Below are positions 1 to 8,313 of a stretch of 64,000 bases of DNA, piece after piece. This stretch comes from Pigmentibacter ruber (lineage in GTDB: Bacteria; Bdellovibrionota_B; Oligoflexia; Silvanigrellales; Silvanigrellaceae), in assembly GCF_009792895.1 (NCBI RefSeq), contig NZ_WSSC01000002.1, forward strand, positions 186,001-250,000, written 5' to 3'. Below the pieces are notes generated by a model. The model had not been told where the DNA came from. It saw only the letters and a list, made by a program, of their open reading frames with translations, and did not search any database. The position numbers were made by a program, and so were the translations under genes. How positions within the stretch are numbered: position 1 is the first letter of the stretch; each line of letters starts with the position of its first letter.

Positions 1-135
1 GCTTGGTTAAAAGATACTCAAGATAGGGTTTTATTAGAAGTAAAACCCGATGGAACAAAAATTTATCGCAAAGGTAATGTAACAATCACTGTGATGCGCA
101 ATGGTGAAGAACTTTACTTGCCGGATGAAATGTAA
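1..135 (+). CDS. C-terminal end of an unknown protein (partial)
   Basis: The first frame is open from the window edge to a TAA at 133-135 and encodes 44 residues ending in GEELYLPDEM. The start lies outside the window. The short, charged, beta-rich tail has no motif I recognise. The next genes read on the opposite strand, so this is the last gene of whatever lies upstream. The PAAR-like gene nearby makes a secretion-system protein conceivable, but nothing in these 44 residues shows it. Confidence 0.4.
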   Translation, partial: AWLKDTQDRVLLEVKPDGTKIYRKGNVTITVMRNGEELYLPDEM

Positions 136-187
136 TTGGTGAGAGTGCAGTAACTGGTTTGAATGATTAACTTCTAAAATATACTTC

Positions 188-385
188 TCAAGGTCTGCGG
201 ACAATCCAACTGATATTAAATAATTCACCATTCGGTAAATGCCAGTTCCCTTTTTTGTCGCGCATGACTTTATAACGTTCCCAAATTTCTGCTTCTTTAT
301 TGTATTTTTCTATTATATCGCCTTCATTAACAGGGCGATTGATAATCCATTGCTGAAGAGTGTCATCGTAAATTAAAGTATTCAT
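188..385 (-). CDS. Small DUF5348-like protein
   Basis: Encodes 65 residues. The order of features is an N-terminal LIYDD strand, a polar segment with NEGDIIEKY, an IWERYKVMRD strand and WHLPNG. This resembles the pattern of DUF5348-type small proteins (a Gly-Asp turn followed by W...R and a Trp/Leu strand); the assignment is from memory of the family pattern. The ATG at 385 has an AGAGGT ribosome site about seven bases upstream. That site lies in one arm of a 9-bp inverted repeat (see 393-447), so initiation may be structure-controlled. It is encoded downstream of the PAAR-like gene on the same strand. Function unknown. Confidence 0.5.
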   Translation of the reverse strand: MNTLIYDDTLQQWIINRPVNEGDIIEKYNKEAEIWERYKVMRDKKGNWHLPNGELFNISWIVRRP

Positions 386-392
386 TCTAATA

Positions 393-447
393 CCTCTGCA
401 AATCTAACGCAATTTCTTAATATTTTTGTTTTTCGGTGTTGCAGAGG
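393..447 (-). promoter_or_regulatory. Inverted repeat that can sequester the ribosome site of the 188-385 gene
   Basis: On the minus-strand transcript CCTCTGCAA (447-439) is complementary to TTGCAGAGG (401-393). The second arm contains the AGAGG ribosome site of the downstream small gene. The loop is 37 nt. The pairing is seen directly; a regulatory role is inferred. Confidence 0.35.
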
Positions 448-475
448 AATTATTTATACTCTTTTTAGCCTCAAA

Positions 476-940
476 CTATTTTTCTGTGGCATTATGCGAA
501 GAAATTGCTTTAAAAGTACCAGTGCCAGTATAAGAAAGATTAGTGTCTGGGATAGGAGCACCTACTGGCGAAATTTGAGTAGCGGGTGCTATTACTTGAA
601 ATTCAACATCGTAACTGCTTGACCCAATGTAGAGGATTTTTTTGTCGCCTGCTTTTGCAATTTTAGAAATATGGCTGCTGTGCAGCTCTTTTACTTTGCA
701 GAGAGCCATTCCAGGGGTTCCAGGAGCATTGGGCGGGGTTGGCACCAGAATATAGGGTACGGGCACAAAAAGAATATTTTTTTCATCCCCTTCTACACAA
801 ATAGTTCTTCCAGTGTCATCGCTTTTTGAACTTCCTTTTAGTAATCCATTGCATGGAACAGAAAGAAAAGCCTTTCCATTACTCATATTTGGACTAATAA
901 CAGCTAAGTCGCCCGACAATAAAAAAGATTTTGCTCCCAT
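476..940 (-). CDS. PAAR-like domain protein (possible type VI secretion spike-tip accessory)
   Basis: Encodes 154 residues from the ATG at 940, which is preceded by GCGAGG six bases upstream; an upstream TTG at 997 is less well placed. The sequence starts MGAKSFLLSGDLAVISPN, followed by TICVEGDE, a Pro-rich segment with PGTPG, a KKILYIGSS strand and a SYTGTGTF motif near the end. This glycine/proline-rich beta pattern recalls PAAR-like domains that cap VgrG spikes or accompany toxins. No VgrG or toxin gene is visible here, so the role is tentative. It precedes the DUF5348-like gene on the same strand. Confidence 0.45.
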   Translation of the reverse strand: MGAKSFLLSGDLAVISPNMSNGKAFLSVPCNGLLKGSSKSDDTGRTICVEGDEKNILFVPVPYILVPTPPNAPGTPGMALCKVKELHSSHISKIAKAGDKKILYIGSSSYDVEFQVIAPATQISPVGAPIPDTNLSYTGTGTFKAISSHNATEK

Positions 941-1157
941 AATGAACCTCGCATTCAAAGTAGTGAATGGAATTTTTAGGTTAGCTTTATCTGTCAAATT
1001 TGTAAATCATTTATTTAGTAGAGTTTATTATAAATGGCTTAAATATATATTAAAATTCAATGGAATATATTCAATGCAAGAAAATTAGACTTTTTTAAAA
1101 GAAGCTATTAAAGCTAAAGTTGGCTAAAGTGAAACATTTTAAGTTGGACTATAAATT

Positions 1158-1949
1158 ATGAATTTAAATCATTTAAACTTTGAAAAAGACTATTTAAAAG
1201 ATAGATACATAACCATTTGTCTGCTATCTGGAGACCCAGCAAGGACAGAAATAATTGCGCAAACATATCTCAAAAATTCTGTAAAAATTAATAATAATAG
1301 AGGCTTATATTGCTTTACAGGTGAGACTAGTTTAGGCATGCCTATTCTTGCCGCTACTTCTGGTATGGGAGCGCCTTCCACGAGTATTGTGGTTAACGAA
1401 CTAGCACAGGCAGGGGTTAAAGTGTTTATACGAATAGGCACAACAGGTTCTATTCAACCTTATATTGGGGTAGGCAGTATTATTGTTAACTTTGCTTCGC
1501 TCTGTAAACAAGGGGCAGCAAATGATATTGCTCCTAGAGACTATCCTGCTGCTGCTTCGGCTTTATTGTCTACCGATGTTTATTATGAAGCAAAAAAATT
1601 ACACAAAGATGTTTATTTTGGCTTAAATGCCTCAGTTGATACTTTTTATGAAGGCCAAGAACGTTACGATAGCGTTAATCCAAATTTATTGAAAAGTCAT
1701 GTTGGTATGTTAAAGGAATATCAAAATTTAAATATTTTAAATTTTGAAATGGAGTCTGGTACTTTATTTAAGATGGCCAATGTTTATGGGTTACATGCAA
1801 CAAGTATTTGCGCTGTTGCTGCAGCAAGATGCAAAGACGAAGCTCTATTACATGATAGTGTTCAGTCATCTGTAGATATTTCTATTAAAGCAGCTATTCA
1901 TACTGCAGAAAATATTCAAAAAAATCAATTGCAGTTATTTCGGACTTAA
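1158..1949 (+). CDS. udp: Uridine phosphorylase
   Basis: Encodes 263 residues, close to the roughly 253 of E. coli Udp. It catalyses phosphorolysis of uridine to uracil and ribose-1-phosphate in the cytoplasmic pyrimidine salvage pathway. Family signatures are all present: GDPAR at residues 25-29, the PSTSIVVNELAQ stretch, the phosphate-binding RIGTTGS near residue 92, DTFYEGQERYD in the middle, and the nucleoside-binding FEMES near residue 197. The ATG at 1158 has only a weak ribosome site. No operon partner is visible: the gene is flanked by an opposite-strand gene and a pseudogene. The assignment is firm by motif content. Confidence 0.93.
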   Translation: MNLNHLNFEKDYLKDRYITICLLSGDPARTEIIAQTYLKNSVKINNNRGLYCFTGETSLGMPILAATSGMGAPSTSIVVNELAQAGVKVFIRIGTTGSIQPYIGVGSIIVNFASLCKQGAANDIAPRDYPAAASALLSTDVYYEAKKLHKDVYFGLNASVDTFYEGQERYDSVNPNLLKSHVGMLKEYQNLNILNFEMESGTLFKMANVYGLHATSICAVAAARCKDEALLHDSVQSSVDISIKAAIHTAENIQKNQLQLFRT

Positions 1950-1975
1950 ATCTTAATATTAAATTTAATATTTTC

Positions 1976-2128
1976 TTAACTATAAGCACCAGAAGAATAA
2001 ACAAGTTCATAGCTATGTGAGTATATTTCAATAATATTTCCAAAAGGATCTTCACAGTAAATAATTTTTTCTGCGAGTTCTTCAACATTAGGATCAGCTA
2101 TAATTAAGTTACCAAAATAATTTAATTA
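1976..2128 (-). pseudogene. C-terminal remnant of a VOC/glyoxalase-family gene
   Basis: The minus strand reads about 49 codons ending at a TAA (1978-1976), with LIIADPNVEELAEKI followed by YCEDPFGNIIEIYSH. The DPFGN-IEI motif is the last metal-binding strand of vicinal-oxygen-chelate (glyoxalase/bleomycin resistance) proteins, where the Glu is a ligand. A stop lies just upstream in frame, there is no start codon, and the N-terminal two thirds are absent, so this is a truncated relic. Confidence 0.6.
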
Positions 2129-2149
2129 ATAAACTCTTATTGACCATTT

Positions 2150-2857
2150 CTATTTTGCATTTTCACTTCCACAGATCCAAAATCCATATCCATTAAATAT
2201 ACTTGGAGTGCTGGTTGGTTGAGCTTTAAAGCTATATTTTATTTTAGAATTATAGATATTTCTAGTATCTGACCATGCAGTATTTTGATTCCATGAGTAT
2301 TGAAAAGCTTCCATTTTATTTGTATTTTTAAATACATTTGCACCAATATCTTGTTGAAAAGAATACATTCTTATTGGAGTTGGTTGAGTGATAACAACTG
2401 AATTGCTTAAATTAATTTTATAATTTGTTACAAATCTTTCTCCGGTTTCTAATGAAATAGAGGCAAAGTTGACAGTATTAATATAAAATGGAGTTCCATC
2501 TTTTTTCTGTAAAGTTATTTTGATATATTGCGCATCTGTAGCTGGGTTTTGGCTTTGAATTATTAGGTATTTATCTGAAAAATCAACAGCCTGTGCAAAA
2601 TTTGCAACTTCTAGCGGTAATCGAACAAAAGTATTTTTTAAATAGATAGGATCCTGTTTCATTTTAGAATTTATAATATGGTTACTTCCATATAAATTGC
2701 CAAAAATAACTAATGGTTCTCCACCTCCTGTGCATGGATAGTAGACAGTTTCTCCATTTCCTTCAAAGTAACTGCCTTGAACATGTGTAAGGCTTGCATA
2801 GGAAATGTCATTAATTAAAATTAATGACAACCCAAGTTTCCATGTTGTTTTTAGCAT
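2150..2857 (-). CDS. Exported protein of unknown function
   Basis: Encodes 235 residues from an ATG preceded by AAAGGA. Residues 1-21 form a signal peptide (basic start, hydrophobic core, ending near SYA). The mature part is beta-rich and contains two cysteines, one in YPCTGGGE near the mature N-terminus and one in WICGSE near the C-terminus, which could form a disulphide. No enzyme motif is visible. It probably acts in the periplasm or outside the cell. It is divergent from the TAP-like lipoprotein gene at 3099. Confidence 0.6.
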   Translation of the reverse strand: MLKTTWKLGLSLILINDISYASLTHVQGSYFEGNGETVYYPCTGGGEPLVIFGNLYGSNHIINSKMKQDPIYLKNTFVRLPLEVANFAQAVDFSDKYLIIQSQNPATDAQYIKITLQKKDGTPFYINTVNFASISLETGERFVTNYKINLSNSVVITQPTPIRMYSFQQDIGANVFKNTNKMEAFQYSWNQNTAWSDTRNIYNSKIKYSFKAQPTSTPSIFNGYGFWICGSENAK

Positions 2858-3098
2858 TCAAGAATCCTTTATTTTATTTTTTATAAATAAGATTTTCTAT
2901 TTGCATTTCATAAAATTGAAATAGAAAAATAAATAAGAGCTTTATATTTTGTACCAAAATTTTTCTTAATACTTTTTTTAAATAAATACTAGTGCATTAT
3001 TATTTTTTATATTGGTAATCTTTAATAAATTTAAAATTTTAATTTGTTATTTTATTAATTTTATTTTAATTAAATAAATCTTACTAAGGAGTTTTACT

Positions 3099-4616
3099 AT
3101 GCTAAAATTTATTTTTCCTTCCATAGCAATTTTTTTTCTTCTATCTTGCGGTAAAAAAAATAATTCTAAACCAATTGAGCAAATAAAGAATGAAAGTTTT
3201 TGGAGCAAATCAATTGTTTGGACTAAGTGTCCTCGTGTAAATAAAGAACAGAAGAAGCAAAAGGAATTAAGTAACACGGAGTCTGATATAAACCTAATTT
3301 CAAGTATTCAATTTGAGTGTGGTACTTTTCCTGTTCCTATAGATTGGAATAATCCAAATGGTGAAACGATAAATTTAGCATTAAAAAAAGCAATTTCTCC
3401 AAATCAAAGTGCTAAAATAGGCTACTTGATTTTTAACCCAGGTGGCCCAGGTGGTTCTGGTGTTGCAATTTTGGAGAGTGTTTTAAAATTAAATCCTAAA
3501 CTTATTCAAAATTTTGATATTATTGGGTTTGATCCTAGGGGTATTCATGCTTCTGCTGGAATTAAATGCAAAGACTCTTTGGATAGTAATCTTTTTTCAT
3601 TTTTTGATTCTGAACAAAATTTTAGTCGCATGCAAACGAAGATAAGAAATCTTCGAGAATCATGTTTTGAGCATAGTGGAAAACTAATTGATTTTGTTAA
3701 TACTGAAAATGTTGTTAAAGATTTAGAAGCAATGAGAGTTGCATTAGGAAATCAAAAGTTAAATTATTTGGGAATTTCTTATGGAACTTCTATTGGTGCA
3801 ACTTATGCTTATCATTACCCAAATAATACTAGAGTAATGGTGCTAGATGGTGTTCTTGATTTATCTAAGCCATTTCTAGAAACTGTAAAAGCGGAAACCA
3901 TTGCTGTAAAAAATACGTTTCAGCACTTTGCTGAATTTTGTTTTAATTCAGCAAAGTGTGGTTTCAACTTTAAACAAATCTCTTCAATTTTTCAAAACTT
4001 AAAAGATGAATATGAAGTACGTAGTGATTCTAAAATAATTAAAGTATCAAAAGCATTTTTGCAAACTTATTTATCGAATGCAGTAACAAATGCTGAAAAT
4101 TGGGAATTAATGGCTAATGCATTCCGGCAATTAGAAAATCCAGTACAAAAAGAAATTGAATTACCAATTTCGAGAGATTTTTCAGGATTTATTCAAACTT
4201 TTGCCGTTCACTGTCTTGACTATCCTGTAAATAATTTGACCTGGAATGAATATGTAAAATTAAAAGAAGCTTCAAAAAAAATATTTCCTGAACTTAATGG
4301 ACATATAATTACTTTAAATATTCATGGTATTTGTTCTGCTTGGAATGGTAAAAGACACGATCCGTTAATAGCAAATCATAGTTTAAATATTTCTCAACCT
4401 ATTTTATTTGTTTCTTCACCATTCGATGCAATAACCCCACATAGTAGTGCAATATTAAAACATCAACAAATTAAAGGAAGTAAATTATTAGAAGCATTAG
4501 TATTTAAACATGGAGTATCTCTTCTCCCAAATGCAACTTGTGTGCAAGATAATGTAAATCAATTTTTAACTACTGTTTCTTTACCTACAGATTATTTGTT
4601 TTGTACTGGGAAATAG
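3099..4616 (+). CDS. TAP-type alpha/beta-hydrolase lipoprotein (peptidase S33 family)
   Basis: Encodes 505 residues, typical for tripeptidyl-aminopeptidase-like exported hydrolases. The first 16 residues are a lipoprotein signal ending LLSC, followed by a Lys/Asn-rich tether. Further motifs are the oxyanion segment NPGGPGGSG (about 113-121), the nucleophile elbow GISYGTS (about 225-231), the C-terminal TAP-domain acid in SSPFDAITP and the histidine in KHGVS (about 471). The family releases short peptides from the N-terminus of substrates; the actual substrate here is unknown. AAGGAG precedes the ATG. A relative with the same motif order starts at 63132. Confidence 0.85.
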   Translation: MLKFIFPSIAIFFLLSCGKKNNSKPIEQIKNESFWSKSIVWTKCPRVNKEQKKQKELSNTESDINLISSIQFECGTFPVPIDWNNPNGETINLALKKAISPNQSAKIGYLIFNPGGPGGSGVAILESVLKLNPKLIQNFDIIGFDPRGIHASAGIKCKDSLDSNLFSFFDSEQNFSRMQTKIRNLRESCFEHSGKLIDFVNTENVVKDLEAMRVALGNQKLNYLGISYGTSIGATYAYHYPNNTRVMVLDGVLDLSKPFLETVKAETIAVKNTFQHFAEFCFNSAKCGFNFKQISSIFQNLKDEYEVRSDSKIIKVSKAFLQTYLSNAVTNAENWELMANAFRQLENPVQKEIELPISRDFSGFIQTFAVHCLDYPVNNLTWNEYVKLKEASKKIFPELNGHIITLNIHGICSAWNGKRHDPLIANHSLNISQPILFVSSPFDAITPHSSAILKHQQIKGSKLLEALVFKHGVSLLPNATCVQDNVNQFLTTVSLPTDYLFCTGK

Positions 4617-4650
4617 GTATTTTATATAAAGAATTATTTTGAAGTGCATT

Positions 4651-4785
4651 TTATGTTTCATTATCATTCAAAATGAATAATAGGTTTTTTGCTGCAGTCT
4701 GTTCAATATTTGCAAGAGTAAGAATTGTCTCTATTTTTTTAATTCTAGAAAATTTTGATGAACTAATATTGTTTTTTTGAAGCAT
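4651..4785 (-). CDS. Possible small protein or gene fragment
   Basis: Encodes 44 residues, MLQKNNISSSKF..., ending FILNDNET. The composition (charged, with an amphipathic middle) looks protein-like, but no ribosome site precedes the ATG and a stop codon lies directly upstream in frame. It may be a remnant of a longer gene. No family recognised. Confidence 0.25.
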   Translation of the reverse strand: MLQKNNISSSKFSRIKKIETILTLANIEQTAAKNLLFILNDNET

Positions 4786-4814
4786 TTAATTAAATACTAT
4801 ATAGCCTAATTTAT

Positions 4815-5481
4815 ATTCGATTTATCACAACAAAATCCCAAGGAATGAAGATTGGGAAAAATATGTTGAATTTTTTAAATCAAATTGCTCTTCTGAAAAT
4901 TTAAGAAATGTAGCACAAGAATATTTCTCAAAAAAGCATGATGGAACAAATGACTTATCTGAAAAAATCATATTTATAAAAACTTTACTCAGAAACTAAA
5001 AAGTTTTCGGTAGAGGCAATACCTGTTTTAGAATTTCATGCTAGTGAAGAAGATTTAATATGAATTTAAAGAAAAAAAACTCAAAAGAAAAGAACTTACT
5101 GAACATCAAATTTTATCGATGAGTAGTGAAGAATGGCGTGCATATAAAAAAAGGCAATATCGAGCTAATAGAACTCCAGAACAAAGAGAGAAAGAACTTG
5201 CTAAACTTAGAGTTAATAGACCTAAATTAAAAACAGGTAAAAAGGCTCCAGTTTTGTTTATAGATTTATTAAAGCTTCCTAATGGAAAATATTTGGCTAA
5301 ATAAATTGCTAATAAATTAGGAATTTCAGATATAAATTTAAAAATAATTTTACGCAAAAGAGGCATTGAGCCAGCAGGAATCGAATTAATTCTTGGCTAT
5401 TATTGTGCTTATTATATAACGTCACAGTTTAAAAGTTTACCAAAAGAAGAAATTGAAGACGCTAAAGATAAATTAAAATAA
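4815..5481 (+). pseudogene. Decayed gene of unknown family, two frameshifts and one stop
   Basis: Protein-like sequence continues through three frames. One segment (about 4841-5000) contains NEDWEKYVEFFKSN and then EKIIFIKTLLR; after a one-base shift comes SVEAIPVLEFHASEEDLI; after another shift near 5060 the frame runs through LTEHQILSMSSEEWR and RTPEQREKELAKL, over a TAA at 5302-5304, and on through IANKLGISDINLKI to a TAA at 5481. The same-frame continuation after the stop supports nonsense mutation over independent small genes. The 61-codon frame 5119-5304 is only a piece of it. The IANKLGIS segment could belong to a helix-turn-helix; no family is assigned. Confidence 0.5.
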
Positions 5482-5554
5482 ATATTTGACGGTTTATTGT
5501 AAATATTTATTATTCATTTTATTCTTTTAATTGTTGAATATATGGAGGTATATC

Positions 5555-5787
5555 ATGAACTTTGTACAATTAGATTTATTTGGTTTAAGTGCAGTAGTAA
5601 AAAAATTAATAGATAAAGTTTGCTACGAGTCCAGATATTTATTGAAAAAGTAGGTGATATTTACTGCTGATATATTCAAAAAAGAAAAGGTAAAGGACGC
5701 TGGTCTAAAAAAACTTTGATTGATAAGTCAAAGAAATGTTTTTATATTGAATATGCTAGTAATGATTTGGGTTTAAAACTGATATAG
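5555..5787 (+). pseudogene. Broken small gene
   Basis: An ATG at 5555 with a strong GGAGG starts MNFVQLDLFGLSAVVKKLI but stops after about 32 codons. A second frame then reads through VQIFIEKVGDIY, an in-frame TGA, and YIQKRKGKGRWSKK to a TAG at 5787. The good ribosome site and the out-of-frame basic continuation suggest a frameshifted small gene. Product unknown. Confidence 0.35.
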
Positions 5788-5794
5788 GTGCTTT

Positions 5795-6325
5795 ATGGAA
5801 AATTTAATTAATGAAAATGACTTAATTTATTTATGTGAACATAATTCTAAAGTTCTTAGAAATGAAAAAAATTCTCTTATTAGTCCTGATAAAATTGCAT
5901 CAATATTAGATACAATTGTTCAAAATAAAAAGATAAAAGTTAAAGCTAAAATTATCAAATTAATGAGAGCTTTGCTACGGTATCAACATAATCCCAAAAA
6001 TGTTAAACTCTTTTCAAATTACTGGGATCCGACAAATATACATCGAGCAGAGTCCCTTAAAGAGAATAGAGTATTTATTGAGAATATTAGAACACAATTA
6101 GATCTTGAATTTAGAAATAGTAAGACACTTTATTTGTATATTTTAGATAATCTTGAAGATATTTACAACTTATGCGTAATTTTAGAATCAGAAGATAATA
6201 AAATTAGTCCTGATTGCTACGAAAAGAAATTACCATTCAGTTTAGAAAATATACTTAAAAAAGAATATTATCCTGAGTATAAAGATTTTCAAGATAGTCT
6301 TTATGATGAGGTATTAATAAAATAG
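5795..6325 (+). CDS. Hypothetical cytoplasmic protein
   Basis: Encodes 176 residues, mostly helical, Lys/Glu/Asn-rich, with no signal peptide or membrane segment. A weak TAGGTG precedes the ATG. It lies about 30 bases upstream of the broken FRG-domain gene and reads the same way, so the two may have formed a unit, perhaps a defence or toxin-antitoxin-like pair. That is inference from position only. No family recognised. Confidence 0.5.
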   Translation: MENLINENDLIYLCEHNSKVLRNEKNSLISPDKIASILDTIVQNKKIKVKAKIIKLMRALLRYQHNPKNVKLFSNYWDPTNIHRAESLKENRVFIENIRTQLDLEFRNSKTLYLYILDNLEDIYNLCVILESEDNKISPDCYEKKLPFSLENILKKEYYPEYKDFQDSLYDEVLIK

Positions 6326-6358
6326 AGAATTAAATTTTTGGATTTAATTGGAGAAATT

Positions 6359-7195
6359 ATGGATACATCTGCTATTGGAGAAATAATAGATAAAGTTATT
6401 ACAATAGAGAAAAATATGAAAAAAGCTACTTTACGAATTTTTGAATGTGAAGTTGAAAAAATTTATATCCAACTTTGGTTCAGAGGTATTTCTAATTGTA
6501 ATTACGAATTAATTCCTAATATTTACAGAAAAATAAATGGTTTTTCATATAATAAAAATATTGAAAAAGAAATGTTTAATATATTTGAAACATATATACC
6601 TATGTTTTTAAAAAAGGGAAATTTTCTAGACTTTAAGCAAGACTTTGAATAACACTTTACAGCACAGCACTATGGATTAAAAACAAGACTTTTGGACTGG
6701 ACAAGAAGTCTCATTAGCTCAATATATTCTGCAATTCAAGATTATAATGAGGAACATGATGTTAATCCAGCAATTTGGATTTTAAATCCAAGTTTGATGA
6801 ATTATCTTTTTCATTCTCTTGATTATCCTATTATTCCCTCTAAAGATAATATTTCTATTAATTGGTTCTCAAATGATCTACTACCTGAATTCCCTTTAGC
6901 AATTTATCCAATAGCAAATAATGAATGAATTTTAGCTCAGCAAGGTGTATTTACTATTTTCGGGGAAAATAATAATAATTTAGATGATATTGTCAAAGAA
7001 TATCTTAAAAATAATCCCACTAAATTCAAAATAGAAGTTTCAAAAGAAAATATTATATTTAAATTAATATTAAATAAAGAAAAAATAACTAGAATACGAA
7101 ATGAATTGAAGATTTTAGGTATAAATTATATTACAGAACTTCCTGAATTACAATCAATTAGTAAATATATTAATGAAGATTTTTTCAACAGATGA
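6359..7195 (+). pseudogene. FRG-domain gene with two in-frame stop codons
   Basis: One frame carries a full FRG-domain pattern: WFRGISNCNYELIPNIYR, then AQHYGLKTRLLDWT, then AIWILNP, then a Gln-rich LAQQGVFTIFG. It is interrupted by TAA at 6650-6652 and TGA at 6926-6928 and otherwise stays open to a TGA at 7193-7195. Both stops are single-substitution changes of plausible codons (CAA to TAA; CGA or AGA to TGA in the conserved R-x-laQQG context). The ATG at 6359 with GGAGA upstream is the likely original start. FRG domains occur in several mobile-element and defence-associated proteins. Here the gene is inactive unless the stops are sequencing errors. Confidence 0.8.
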
Positions 7196-7333
7196 AATAA
7201 AGATAAATCTCAATACAATTTTATGAAAAAATTCCTAAACAAAATAATGAAAATAATTTTGAACAAATTCATTATATGTTTGAAAGAATTTATTTTATAA
7301 AAGATGATTTTTTTTACAGAATGTTGAAACTGG

Positions 7334-7483
7334 TTAATAATTATGGCGAGGAAAATAAGGAGGCGGATCTTTTGGGGGGTCGTAAATAGAGCATCTTTTT
7401 GGATTTACCCAATGACAAGGAAACCTATATTGTAAGACTAATAATCCTATTAATGATACAAGTACAAAAAGATATTTCTTCAT
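7334..7483 (-). CDS. 49-residue exported or membrane-anchored small protein
   Basis: The minus-strand ATG at 7483 has AGAGG five bases upstream. The product starts MKKYLFVLVSLIGLLVLQYR, a basic start followed by a hydrophobic segment, then two Cys (FPCHW and KRCSIY) and a proline-rich tail (DPPKDPPPYF). It looks like a small secreted or inner-membrane-anchored protein with a possible disulphide. The proper ribosome site and the signal-like N-terminus support it as a real gene despite its length. No family recognised. Confidence 0.55.
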   Translation of the reverse strand: MKKYLFVLVSLIGLLVLQYRFPCHWVNPKRCSIYDPPKDPPPYFPRHNY

Positions 7484-7712
7484 TTGAACCTCTATTTTAT
7501 TTTAGGAATTTATTTTTTATAAGTGTAGACAAATATTCATTACTTTATTATGAATAGAATGTCAATAAGTATTTATTATCTTTATTTTTTTAATCTATCA
7601 TTTTATAAATTTTATTATGATATAATAGTAATAATATATCCAATAATTTTATATATTTATATTTCTTTAATTTTATTAAATTATTCCTATAATAATGTAG
7701 TTGGAGTATAAT

Positions 7713-8045
7713 ATGAAGTATTTTATTATTGTGCTTTTATTTATTTTATCAAATACAGCTAAAACAATCACATTTGGTGAAGTTTTGGATATGTGGGTTG
7801 AAGGTATTCCAAAAAATCAAAGAACTAAAATAACTTATTCTTATAATATGTTAATAGAAGGAGCTCCAAATCCAAAATTATGTTCTGATACATTAAATGC
7901 AGTTCTTCAAGAAATTATTTCACAAAGTAATATATTATCTGAGAATAATCAATGTTCACCTGAAAAATATGAAATTATGTCCAAAAAAATTATTAACGAG
8001 AATCTTGCTATTATTAAATTATCATGTTGGCCTCAAAAAAAATAA
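7713..8045 (+). CDS. Small exported protein of unknown function
   Basis: Encodes 110 residues from the ATG at 7713, with GGAG about seven bases upstream; an in-frame TTG at 7701 is a poorer start. Residues 1-16 are a signal peptide (MKYFIIVLLFILSNTA). The mature protein has three Cys (LCSDT, QCSPE, SCWPQ) and no recognisable domain. The TFGEVLDMW start and modest size resemble periplasmic proteins of the Rap1a/Tai immunity type, but I cannot support that beyond a loose impression. Confidence 0.55.
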   Translation: MKYFIIVLLFILSNTAKTITFGEVLDMWVEGIPKNQRTKITYSYNMLIEGAPNPKLCSDTLNAVLQEIISQSNILSENNQCSPEKYEIMSKKIINENLAIIKLSCWPQKK

Positions 8046-8313
8046 GTGCTTTATAATTGAGTAAATTTATAAAAAATGTTAACCACTATTTTTAATTTCG
8101 TTTACTTAATATTTAAAATTAGTATTTTTTAATTTTCCATCTCAAATAATTTAATTCTTTTACTGTCTTATTTCTGCTTTTTACATCCATTTTATTTCTT
8201 AATTAATTACTTTAAATTCAATACTATCAAAAATATAAAGCTATTCTTTCACTTAATGCCTATTACCTTCATCAAAATTTGCTCCGCAACTTTTTTCAAT
8301 TGCTTAATGTAAA

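Noticed and set aside
813-1088. 91-codon plus-strand frame over the PAAR-like gene
   Set aside because: It is antisense to a gene with a good start and family pattern, and its product has no motif.
6359-7195. Recoding of stop codons (selenocysteine, pyrrolysine or suppressor use) in the FRG gene
   Set aside because: Two different stops at non-catalytic positions and no recoding structure visible; simple mutation fits better.
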